Source: Symsagittifera roscoffensis (taxonomy: Eukaryota; Xenacoelomorpha; Acoela; Convolutidae). From it: a stretch of 64,000 nucleotides of DNA. Location: positions 124,001 through 188,000 of the forward strand of contig NC_087062.1 in NCBI RefSeq assembly GCF_963678635.1. Direction: 5' to 3'. The position numbers and the translations under genes were made by a program. The notes beneath the pieces were generated by a model. That model ran no database searches. It was not told where the DNA came from and saw only the letters and a list, made by a program, of their open reading frames with translations. Shown here one piece after another: positions 1 through 12,056 of the stretch (position 1 is the first letter of the stretch; each line of letters starts with the position of its first letter).

Positions 1-3000
1 CTGTCGGCAAGACTCTTGAACTTCTTCCCACCCTATAGTTCAAGTGTTTCTTTGCCTGATTCAACAATTATTTTGTGCCTTATGTCGAGTATTGGGATAC
101 CTATTAGTGCTTTTATGTACCCTCCTAGGATCCTAAGTGTTTTTGCGACAATTCGTTACTGTCCCAGGACTTTGCTGAACCCTCCTAGGTTCCTTCGCCC
201 AAGTGTTGGTACACTTAGTTGCTGTCCCAAGGTTTTCTGAACCCTCCTAAGACCCCCCTCACTTTCCCTGAACCCTTCGGTCAAGTGTTGGTACACTTCG
301 TTGCTGTTCCAGGACTTTTCTGAGTCCTCCTACGACCCTTCACTCAGGTGTTGGTACACTTCGTCGTTGTCCCAGAACTTGTCTGAACCCTCCTAGGACA
401 CTTCGCTCAAGTGTTGGTACACTTTGTTGCTGTCCGCGGACCTTTCTGAACCCTCTTAGGACCCTTCGCTCAAGTGTTGGTACACTTCGTTGCTGTCCCA
501 GGACTCTTCGGAACTCTGTTAAGACATTTTTCTAAAGTGTTCGGATACTTAGATCACTATCCCAAGACTGTCGGCAAGACTCTTGAACTTCTTCCAACAT
601 TGTAGTTCAAGTGTTTCTTTGCCTGATTCAACAATTATTTTGTGCCTTATGTCGAGTATTGGGATACCTATTAGTGCTTTTATGTATCCTCCTAGGATCC
701 TAAGTGTTTTTGCGGCAATTCGTTACTTCCCAGGACTTTGCTGAACCCTCCTAGGTTCCTTCGCCCAAGTGTTGGTACACTTCGTTGCTGTCCCAGGGTT
801 TTCTGAACCCTCCTAAGACCCCCCTCACTTTCCCTGAACCCTTCGGTCAAGTGTTGGTACACTTCGTTGCTGTCCCAGGACTCTTCGGAGTTCTCCTAGG
901 ACGTTTGGCTAAAGTGTTCGGATACTTAGATCACTATCCCAAGACTGTCGGCAAGACTCTTGAACTTCTTCCCACCCTATATTTCAAGTGTTTCTTTGCC
1001 TGATTCAACAATTATTTTGTGCCTTATGTCGAGTATTGGGATACCTATTAGTGCTTTTATGTACCCTCCTAGGATCCTAAGTGTTTTTGCGGCAATTCGT
1101 TACTTCCCAGGACTTTGCTGAACCCTCCTAGGTTCCTTCGCCCAAGTGTTGGTACACTTCGTTGCTGTCCCAGGAATTTTCTGAACCCTCCTAGGTTCCT
1201 TCGCCCAAGTGTTGGTACACTTCGTTGCTGTCCCAAGGTTTTCTGAACCCTCCTAAGACCCCCCTCACTTTCCCTGAACCCTTCGGTCAAGTGTTGGTAC
1301 ACTTCGTTGCTGTTCCAGGACTTTTCTGAGTCCTCCTACGACCCTTCACTCAGGTGTTGTTACACTTCGTCGTTGTCCCAGAACTTGTCTGAACCCTCCT
1401 AGGACTCTTCGCTCAAGTGTTGGTACACTTTGTTCCTGTCCCCGGCCCTTTCTGAACCCTCTTAGGACCCTTCGCTCAAGTGTTGGTACACTTCGTTGCT
1501 GTCCCAGGACTCTTCAGAACTCTGCTAAGAAATTTGGCTAAAGTGTTCGGATACTTAGATCACTATCCCAAGACTGTCGGCAAGACTCTTGAACTTCTTC
1601 CCACATTGTAGTTCAAGTGTTTCTTTGCCTGATTCAACAATTATTTTGTGCCTTATGTCGAGTATTGGGATACCTATTAGCGCTTTTATGTATCCTCCTA
1701 GGATCCTAAGTGTTTTGCGACAATTCGTTACTCTCCCAGGACTTTGCTGAACCCTCCTAGGTTCCTTCGCCCAAGTGTTGGTATACTTCGTTGCTGTCCC
1801 AGGGTTTTCTGAACCCTCCTAAGACCCCCCTCACTTTCCCTGAACCCTTCGGTCAAGTGTTGGTACACTTCGTTGCTGTCCCAGGACTCTTCGGAATTCT
1901 CCTAGGACGTTTGGCTAAAGTGTTCGGATACTTAGATCACTATCCCAAGACTGTCGGCAAGACTCTTGAACTTCCTCCCACCCTATAGTTCAAAGGTTTC
2001 TTTGCCTGATTCAACAATTATTTTGTGCCTTATGTCGAGTATTGGGATACCTATTAGTGCTTTTATGTACCCTCCTAGGATCCTAAGTGTTTTTGCGACA
2101 ATTCGTTACTGTTCCAGGACTTTGCTGAACCCTCCTAGGTTCCTTCGCCCAAGTGTTGGTACACTTCGTTGCTGTCCCAGGACTTTTCTGAACCCTCCTA
2201 GGTTCCTTCGCCCAAGTGTTGGTACACTTCGTTGCTGTCCCAAGGTTTTCTGAACCCTCCTAAGACCCCCCTCACTTTCCCTGAACCCTTCGGTCAAGTG
2301 TTGGTACACTTCGTTGCTGTTCCAGGACTTTTCTGAGTCCTCCTACGACCCTTCACTCAGGTGTTGTTACACTTCGTCGTTGTCCCAGAACTTGTCTGAA
2401 CCCTCCTAGGACACTTCGCTCAAGTGTTGGTACACTTTGTTGCTGTCCCCGGACCTTTCTGAACCCTCTTAGGACCCTTCGCTCAAGTGTTGGTACACTT
2501 CGTTGCTGTCCCAGGACTCTTCAGAACTCTGCTAAGAAATTTGGCTAAAGTGTTCGGATACTTAGATCACTATCCCAAGACTGTCGGCAAGACTCTTGAA
2601 CTTCTTCCCTTATTGTAGTTCAAGTGTTTCTTTGCCTGATTCAACAATTATTTTGTGCCTTATGTCGAGTATTGGGATACCTATTAGTGCTTGTATGTAT
2701 CCTCCTAGGATCCTAAGTGTTTTTGCGACAATTCGTTACTCTCCCAGGACTTTGCTGAACCCTCCCAGGTCCCCTCGCCCAAGTGTTGGTACACTTTGTT
2801 GCTGTCCCAGGATTTTTCTGAACCCTCCTAGGTTCCTTCGCCCAAGTGTTGGTACACTTCGTTGCTGTCCCAGGGTTTTCTGAACCCTCCTAAGACCCCC
2901 CTCACTTTCACTGAACCCTTCGGTCAAGTGTTGGTACACTTCGTTGCTGTTCCATGAATTTTCTGAGCCCTCCTACGATCCTTCACTCGGGTGTTGGTAC

Positions 3001-3965
3001 ACTTCGTCATTGTCCCAGAACTTTTCTGATCCCTCCTAGGACCCTTCGCTGAAGTGTTGGTACACTTTGTTGCTGTCCCCGGACCTTTCTGAACCCTCTT
3101 AGGACCCTTCGCTCAAGTGTCGGTACACTTTTTTGCTGTCCCAGGACTCTTCGGAACTCCCCTAGGAAATTTGGCTAAAGTGTTCGGATACTTAGATCAC
3201 TTTCCCAAGACTAAGTGTTGGGACACTTAGATCATTTTCCCAAGACTGAGTGTTGGGACACATAGATCACTATCCCAAGACTGCCGGCAAGACTCTTGAA
3301 CTTCTTCCCACCTTGTAGTTCAAGTGTTTCTTTGCCTGATTCAACAATTATTTTGTGCCTTATGTCGAGTATTGGGATACATATTAGTGCTTTTATGTTC
3401 CCTCCTAGGATCCTAATTGTTTTTGCGACAATTCGTTACTGTCCCAGGACTTTGCTGAACCCTCCTAGGTTTCTTCGCCCAAGTGTTGGTACACTTCGTT
3501 GCTGTCCCAGGATTTTTCTGAACCCTCCTAGGTTCCTTCGCCCAAGTGTTGGTACACTTCGTTGCTGTCCCAGGGTTTTCTGAACCCTCCTAAGACCCCC
3601 CTCACTTTCCCTGAACCCTTCGGTCAAGTGTTGGTACACTTCGTTGCTGTTCCAGGACTTTTCTGAGCCCTCCTACGACCCTTCACTCAGGTGTTGGTAC
3701 ACTTCGTCGTTGTCCCAGAACTTTTCTGAACCCTCCTAGGACCCTTCGCTCAAATGTTGGTACACTTTGTTGCTGTCCTCGGACCTTTCTGAACCCTCTT
3801 AGGACCCTTCGCTCAAGTGTCGGTACACTTTTTTGCTGTCCCAGGACCCTTCGGAACTCTCCTAGGACATTTGGCTAAAGTGTTCGGATAATTAGATCAC
3901 TCTCCCAAGACTAAATGTTTGGACACTTAGATCACTTTCCCAAGACTGAGTGTTGGGACACATCG
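1..3965. repeat. Satellite subfamily A block
   Basis: This left block uses a spacer variant reading CAACAATTATTTTGTGCC and monomers with TTCCTTCGCCCAAGTG and AAGACCCCCCTCACTTTC, which are not seen further right. Spacer landmark TCGGATACTTAGATCAC occurs at 541, 918, 1547, 1924, 2554, 3184 and 3884 (slightly changed in the last). This gives unit lengths 377, 629, 377, 630, 630 and 700. The 252-bp difference between the short and long units equals four 63-bp monomers. The 700-bp unit gains two 35-bp subunits of the CTAAGTGTTGGGACACTTAG type. This is the pattern expected from unequal exchange in register. Confidence 0.85.
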
Positions 3966-5579
3966 ATCACTATCCCAAGCCTGCCGGCAAGACTTTTGAA
4001 CTTCTTCCCACCTTGTAGCTCAAATGTTTCTTCTCCTGATTCAAGAAATCTCATGTGCCTTTGTCGAGTATTGGGATACCTAGTAGTAATTTTATGTACC
4101 CTCCTAGGACCCTCAGTTTTCTTTTGGGAACTTCGTTACTTTCCCAGAGTTTTGCTGAACCCTCCTAGGACACTTCGCTCAGGTGATGGTACACTTCGTT
4201 GCTGTCCCAGGACTTTTCTCAACCCTCTTAGGGCGCTTCGTTCAGGTTTTGGTACACTTCGTCGTTGCCCAGGACCTCTTTGAACCCTCCAAGGACCCTT
4301 CGCCCAAGTGTAAGTACACTTCGTTGCTGTCCCAGGATTTTTCTGGGCCCTCCTAGGACCCTTCGCTCAGGTGTTGGTTTACTTCGTTGCCGTCCCAGGA
4401 CTTTTCTCAACCCTCTAAGGGCGCTTCGTTCAGGTTTTGGTACACTTCGTCGTTGACCAGGACTATTCTGAACCCTCCTAGGACCCTTCATTCAAGTGTT
4501 GGTACACTTCGTTGCTGTCCCAGGACTCTTCGGACTCTCCTAGGACCCTTCGCTGAGGTGTTCAGGTGTTGGTACACTCCGTCGCTGTCCCAATTTTTTA
4601 CTGACCTCTCTTAGGACCCTTCGCTCAAGTGTTGGTACACTTCGTCGCTGTCCCAGGACTATTTTGAACCCTCCTAGGACCCTTCGCCCAAGTGTTATTA
4701 CACTTTGTTGCTGTTCCAGGACTTTTATGAACCCTCCTAGGACCCTTCGCTTAGGTGTTCAGGTGTTGGTACACTCCGTCGCTGTCCCAATTTTTTACTG
4801 ACCTCTCTTAGGACCCTTCGCTCAAGTGTTGGTACACTTCGTCGCGGTCCCAGGACTATTCTGAACCCTCCTAGGACCCTTCATTCAAGTATTGGTACAT
4901 TTCGTTGCTGTCCCAGGACTTTTATGAACCCTCCTAGGACCCTTCGCTTAGGTGTTCAGGTGTTGGTACACTCCGTCGCTGTCCCAGGACCATTCTGAAC
5001 CCTCCTAGGATCCTTCATTCAAGTGTTGGTACACTTCGTCGCTGTCCCAGGACTATTCTGAACCCTCCTAGGACCCTTCGCTCAAGTGTTGGTACACTTC
5101 GTCGCTGTCCCAGGACTATTCTGAACCCTCCTAGGACCCTTCGCTCAAGTGTTGGTACACTTCGTCGCTGTCCCAGGACTATTCTGAACCCTCCTAGGAC
5201 CCTTCATTCAAGTGTTGGTACACTTCGTTGCTGTCCCAGGACTCTTCCGAACTCTCCTAGGACATTTGGCTAAAGTGTTCGGATACTTAGATCACTTTCC
5301 CAAGACTAAGTGTTGGGACACTTAGATCACTTTCCCAAGACTGAGTGTTGGGACACATAGATCACTGTCCCAAGACTGCCGGCAAGACTCTTGAACTTCT
5401 TCCCACCTTGTAGCTCAAGTGTTTCTTCTCCCGATTCGAGAATTCTCCTGTGCCTTATGTCGAGTATTTGGATACCTAGTAGTAATTTTATGTACACTCC
5501 TAGGACCCTCGGTGTTCTTTTGGGAACTCGTTACTTTCCTAGAACTTTGCTGAACCCTCCTAGGACACTTCGCTCAGGT

Positions 5580-8534
5580 TTTTGTACACTTCGTTGCTGT
5601 CTCAAGAGCTTTCTCAACCCTCCTAGGACGCTTCGCTCAGGTGTTGGTACACTTCGTCGCTGTCCCGGACCTTTTCGAACCCTCCTCGGACCCTTCGCCC
5701 AAATGTAAGTACACTTTTCTGAACCCTCCTAGGACCCTTCGCTCAAGTGCTCATGTGTTGGTACACTCCGTCGCTGTCCCAATTTTTTTCTGAACCCTTT
5801 TAGGACCCTTCGCTCAAGTGTTGGTACACTTCGTCGCTGTCCCAGGACTTTTCTGAACCCTACTAGGACACTTCGCTCAAGTGTTGGTACACTTCGTTGC
5901 TGTCCCAGGACTCTTCGGAACTCTGCTAGGACATTTGGCTAAAGTGTTGGGATACTTAGATCACTATCCCAAGACTAAGTGTTGTGACATTTAGATCACT
6001 TTCCCAAGACTGAGTGCTGGGACACATAGATCACTATCCCAAGACTGCCGACAAGACTCATGAACTTCTTAACACCTTGTAGCTCAAGAGTTTCTTCTCC
6101 TGATTCAAGAATTCTCCTGTGCCATAGATCGATAATTGGGATACGTAGTAGTAATTTTATGTACCCTCCTAGAACCCTCAGTGTTCTTTTATCAACATCG
6201 TAACTTTCCTAGAACTTTGCTGAACCCTCCTTGGACACCTTGCTCAGGTGTTGATACACTTCGTTGCTGTTCCAGGACTTTTATGAACCCTCCTAGGACC
6301 CTTCGCTTAGGTGTTCAGGTGTTGGTACACTTCGTCGCTGTCACAGGACTTTTCTGAACCCTCATGCGACCCTTCATTCAAGTGTTGGTACAATTCGTTG
6401 CTGTCCCAGGACTTTTCTCAACCCTCTTAGGGCGCTTCGCTCAGGTTTTGGTACACTTCGTCGCTGCCCAGGACCTCTGTGAACCCTCCAAGGACCCTTC
6501 GCCCAAGTGTAAGTACACTTCGTTGCTGTCCCAGGACTCTTCGGAACTCTCCTAGGACATTTGGCTAAAGTGTTCGGACACTTAGATCACTTTCCCAAGA
6601 CTGAGTGTTGGGACACATAGATCACTATCCCAAGACTGCCGGCAAGACTCTTGAACTTCTTCCCACCTTGTAGCTCAAGTGTTTCTTCTCCCGATTCGAG
6701 AATTCTCCTGTGCCTTATGTCGAGTATTGGGATACCTAGTAGTAATTTTATGTACACTCCTAGGACCCTCGGTGTTCTTTTGGGAACTCGTTACTTTCCT
6801 AGAACTTTGCTGAACCCTCCTAGGACACTTCGCTCAGGTGTTGGTACACTTCGTTGCTGTCTCAAGACTGTTCTCAACCCTCCTAGGACGCTTCGCTCAG
6901 GTGTTGGTACACTTCGTCGCTGTCCCGGACCTTTTCGAACCCTCTTCGGACCCTTCGCCCAATTGTAAGTACACTTCGTTGCTGTCCCAGGACTTTTCTG
7001 AACCCTCCTAGGACCCTTCGCTCAAGTGTTGGTACACTCCGTCGCTGTCCCAATTTTTTTCTGAACCCTTTTAGGACCCTTCGCTCAAGTGTTGGTACAC
7101 TTCGTCGCTGTCCCAGGACATTTCTGAACCCTACTAGGACACTTCGCTCAAGTGTTGGTACACTTCGTTGCTGTCCCAGGACTCTTCGGAACTCTGCTAG
7201 GACATTTGGCTAAAGTGTTGGGATACTTAGATCACTATCCCAAGACTAAGTGTTGTGACATTTAGATCACTTTCCCAAGACTGAGTGCTGGGACACATAG
7301 ATCACTATCCCAAGACTGCCGACAAGACTCATGAACTTCTTAACACCTTGTAGCTCAAGAGTTTCTTCTCCTGATTCAAGAATTCTCCTGTGCCATAGAT
7401 CGATAATTGGGATACGTATTAGTAATTTTATGTACCCTCCTAGAACCCTCAGTGTTCTTTTATCAACATCGTAACTTTCCTAGAACTTTGCTGAACCCTC
7501 CTTGGACACCTTGCTCAGGTGTTGATACACTTCGTTGCTGTTCCAGGACTTTTATGAACCCTCCTAGGACCCTTCGCTTAGGTGTTTGTACACTTCGTTG
7601 CTGTCTCAAGAGCTTTCTCAACCCTCCTAGGACGCTTCGCTCAGGTGTTGGTACACTTCGTCGCTGTCCCGGACCTTTTCGAACCCTCCTCGGACCCTTC
7701 GCCCAATTGTAAGTACACTTTTCTGAACCCTCCTAGGACCCTTCGCTCAAGTGCTCATGTGTTGGTACACTGCGTCGCTGTCCCAATTTTTTTCTGAACC
7801 CTTTTAGGACCCTTCGCTCAAGTGTTGGTACACTTCGTCGCTGTCCCAGGACTTTTCTGAACCCTACTAGGACACTTCGCTCAAGTGTTGGTACACTTCG
7901 TTGCTGTCCCAGGACTCTTCGGAACTCTGCTAGGACATTTGGCTAAAGTGTTGGGATACTTAGATCACTATCCCAAGACTAAGTGTTGTGACATTTAGAT
8001 CACTTTCCCAAGACTGAGTGCTGGGACACATAGATCACTATCCCAAGACTGCCGACAAGACTCATGAACTTCTTAACACCTTGTAGCTCAAGAGTTTCTT
8101 CTCCTGATTCAAGAATTCTCCTGTGCCATAGATCGATAATTGGGATACGTAGTAGTAATTTTATGTACCCTCCTAGAACCCTCAGTGTTCTTTTATCAAC
8201 ATCGTAACTTTCCTAGAACTTTGCTGAACCCTCCTTGGACACCTTGCTCAGGTGTTGATACACTTCGTTGCTGTTCCAGGACTTTTATGAACCCTCCTAG
8301 GACCCTTCGCTTAGGTGTTCAGGTGTTGGTACACTTCGTCGCTGTCACAGGACTTTTCTGAACCCTCATGCGACCCTTCATTCAAGTGTTGGTACAATTC
8401 GTTGCTGTCCCAGGACTTTTCTCAACCCTCTTAGGGCGCTTCGCTCAGGTTTTGGTACACTTCGTCGCTGCCCAGGACCTCTGTGAACCCTCCAAGGACC
8501 CTTCGCCCAAGTGTAAGTACACTTCGTTGCTGTC
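5580..8534. repeat. 2,004-bp offset duplication inside the satellite
   Basis: The segment at about 5580-6530 recurs almost base for base at about 7584-8534, an offset of 2,004 bp. It includes the unusual CTTAACACCTTGTAGCTCAAG spacer and the CATGCGACCC monomer. A third copy of the same spacer lies near 7328. The near-identity contrasts with the 10-20 % divergence seen between other units, so this is a recent amplification within an older array. Confidence 0.8.
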
Positions 8535-11500
8535 CCAAGACTTTTCTGGACCCTCCTAGGACCCTTCGCTCAAGTGTTGGTACACTTCAATGCTGTTCCA
8601 GGACTTTTCTGAACCCTCTAGGATCCTTCGCTCAAATGTTGGTACACTTCAATGCTGTCGCAGGACTTTTCTGGACCCTCCTAGGACCCTTCATTCAAGT
8701 GTTGGTACACTTCGTTGCTGTCCCAGGACTCTTCGGAACTCTCCTAGGACATTTGGCTAAAGTGTTCGGACACTTAGATCACTTTCCCAAGACTGAGTGT
8801 TGGGACACATAGATCACTATCCCAAGACTGCCGGCAAGACTCTTGAACTTCTTCCCACCTTGTAGCTCAAGTGTTTCTTCTCCCGATTCGAGAATTCTCC
8901 TGTGCCTTATGTCGAGTATTGGGATACCTAGTAGTAATTTTATGTACACTCCTAGGACCCTCGGTGTTCTTTTGGGAACTCGTTACTTTCCTAGAACTTT
9001 GCTGAACCCTCCTTGGACACCTTGCTCAGGTGTTGATACACTTCGTTGCTGTTCCAGGACTTTTATGAACCCTCCTAGGACGCTTCGCTCAGGTGTTGGT
9101 ACACTTCGTCGCTGTCCCGGACCTTTTCGAACCCTCCTCGGACCCTTCGCCCAAATGTAAGTACACTTTTCTGAACCCTCCTAGGACCCTTCGCTCAAGT
9201 GCTCATGTGTTGGTACACTCCGTCGCTGTCCCAATTTTTTTCTGAACCCTTTTAGGACACTTCGCTCAGGTGTTGGTACACTTCGTTGCTGTCTCAAGAC
9301 TGTTCTCAACCCTCCTAGGACGCTTCGCTCAGGTGTTGGTACACTTCGTCGCTGTCCCGGACCTTTTCGAACCCTCCTCGGACCCTTCGCCCAATTGTAA
9401 GTACACTTCGTTGCTGTCCCAGGACTTTTCTGAACCCTCCTAGGACCCTTCGCTCAAGTGTTGGTACACTCCGTCGCTGTCCCAATTTTTTTCTGAACCC
9501 TTTTAGGACCCTTCGCTCAAGTGTTGGTACACTTCGTCGCTGTCCCAGGACTTTTCTGAACCCTACTAGGACACTTCGCTCAAGTGTTGGTACACTTCGT
9601 TGCTGTCCCAGGACTCTTCGGAACTCTGCTAGGACATTTGGCTCTAGTGTTCGGATACTTAGATCACTATCCCAAGACTAAGTGTTGTGACATTTAGATC
9701 ACTTTTCCAAGACTGCCGACTGGACTCATGAACTTCTTCCCACCTTGTAGCTCAAGAGTTTCTTCTCCTGATTCAAGAATTCTCCTGTGCCTTAGATCGA
9801 TTATTGGGATACGTAGTAGTAATTTTATGTACCCTCCTAGAACGCTCAGTGTTCTTTTGTCAACATCGTAACTTTCCCAGAACTTTGCTGAACACTCCTT
9901 GGACACTTTGCTCAGGTGTTGATACACTTCGTTGCTGTTCCAGGACTTTTATGAACCCTCCGAGGACCCTTCGCTTAGGTGTTCAGGTGTTGGTACACTC
10001 CGTCGCTGTCCCAATTTTTTTCTGACCTCTCTTAGGACCCTTCGCTCAAGTGTTGGTACACTTCGTCGCTGTCCCAGGACTTTTCTGAACCCTCCTAGGA
10101 CCTTTCATTCAAGTGTTGGTACAATTCGTTGCTGTCGCAGGACTCTTCGGAACTCTCCTAGGACATTTGGTTAAAGTGTTCGGATACTTAGATCACTTTC
10201 CCAAGACTAAGTGTTGGGACACTTAGATCACTTTCCCAAGACTGAGTGTTGGGACACATAGATCACTATCCCAAGACTGCCGGCAAGACTCTTGAACTTC
10301 TTCCCACCTTGTAGCTCAAGAGTTTCTTCTCCTGATTCAAGAATTCTCCTGTGCCTTAGGTCGATTATTGGGATACGTAGTAGTAATTTTATGTACCCTC
10401 CTAGAACCCTCAGTGTTCTTTTGTCAATATCGTAATTTTCCCAGAACTTTGCTGAACCCTCCTTGGACACTTTGCTCAGGTGTTGATACACTTCGTTGCT
10501 GTTCCAGGACTTTTATGAACCCTCCTAGGACCCTTCGCTTAGGTGTTCAGGTGTTGGTACACTCCGTCGCTGTCCCAATTTTTTTCTGACCTCTCTTAGG
10601 ACCCTTCGCTTAAGTGTTGGTACACTTCGTCGCTGTCCCAGGACTTTTTTGAACCCTCCTAGGACCCTTCATTCAAGTGTTGGTACAATTCGTTGCTGTC
10701 CCAGGACTCTTCGGAACTCTCCTAGGACATTTGGATAAAAATTTCGGATACTTAGATCACTTTCCCAAGACTAAGTGTTGGGACACTTAGATCACTTTCC
10801 CAAGACTGAGTGTTGGGACACATAGATCACTATCCCAAGACTGCCGGCAAGACTCTTGAACTTCTTCCCACCTTGTAGCTCAAGTGTTTTTTCTCCTGAT
10901 TCAAGAATTCTCCTGTGCCTTATGTCGAGTATTGGGATACCTAGTAGTAATTTTATGTACACTCCTAGGTTCCTCAGTGTTCTTTTGGGAACTTCGTTAC
11001 TTTCCCAGAACTTTGCTGAACCCTCCTCGGACGCTTCGCTGAGGTGTTGGTTCACTTCGTCGCTGCCCAGGACTTTTTTGAACCCTCCTAGGATCCTTCG
11101 CCCAAGTGTTAGTACACTTCGTTGCTGTCCCAGGACTTTTCTGAACCCTCTTAGGACACTTCGCTCAGGTGTTGGTACACTTCGGTGCTGTCTCAGTATT
11201 TTTCTCAATCCTCCTAGGACGCTTCGCTCAGGTGTTGGTACACTTCGTCGCTGCCCCCAGACCTTTTCGAACCCTCCTCGAACCCCTCGCCCAATTGTAA
11301 GTACACTTCGTTGCTGCCCCAGGACTTTTCTGAACCCCCCCCAGGACCCTTCGCTCAGGTGCTCAGGTGTTGGTACACTCAGTCGCTGTCCCAATTTTTT
11401 TCTGAACCCTTTTAGGACCCTTCGCTCAAGTGTTTGTACACTTAGTCGCTGTCCCAGGACTTTGCTGAACCCTACTAGGACCCTTCGCTCAAGTGTTGGT

Positions 11501-11856
11501 ACACTTCAATGCTGTTCCAGGACTTTTATGAACCCTCTCAGGACCCTTCGCTCAGGTGCTCAGGTGTTGGTACACTCAGTCGCTGTCCCAGTTTTTTTCT
11601 GAACACTTTTAGGACCCTTCGCTCAAGTGTTGTACACTTCGTCGCTGTCTCACGGACTTTTCTGAACCCTACTAGGACACTTCGCTCAAGTGTTGGTACA
11701 CTTCGTTGCTGTCACAGGACTCTTCGGATCTCTGCTAGGACATTTGGCTAAAGTGTTCGAATACTTAGGTCCACTATCCCAAGACTAAGTGTTGTGACAC
11801 TTAGATCACTTTCCCAAGACTGAGTGTTGGGACACATATATCACTATCCAAGACTG

Positions 11857-12056
11857 NNNNNNNNNNNNNNNNNNNNNNNNNNNNNNNNNNNNNNNNNNNN
11901 NNNNNNNNNNNNNNNNNNNNNNNNNNNNNNNNNNNNNNNNNNNNNNNNNNNNNNNNNNNNNNNNNNNNNNNNNNNNNNNNNNNNNNNNNNNNNNNNNNNN
12001 NNNNNNNNNNNNNNNNNNNNNNNNNNNNNNNNNNNNNNNNNNNNNNNNNNNNNNNN
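11857..12056. other. Assembly gap of 200 N
   Basis: Exactly 200 undetermined bases interrupt the satellite. Flanking sequence on both sides is satellite, so the true missing length is unknown, and the array may be collapsed here. Confidence 0.99.
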
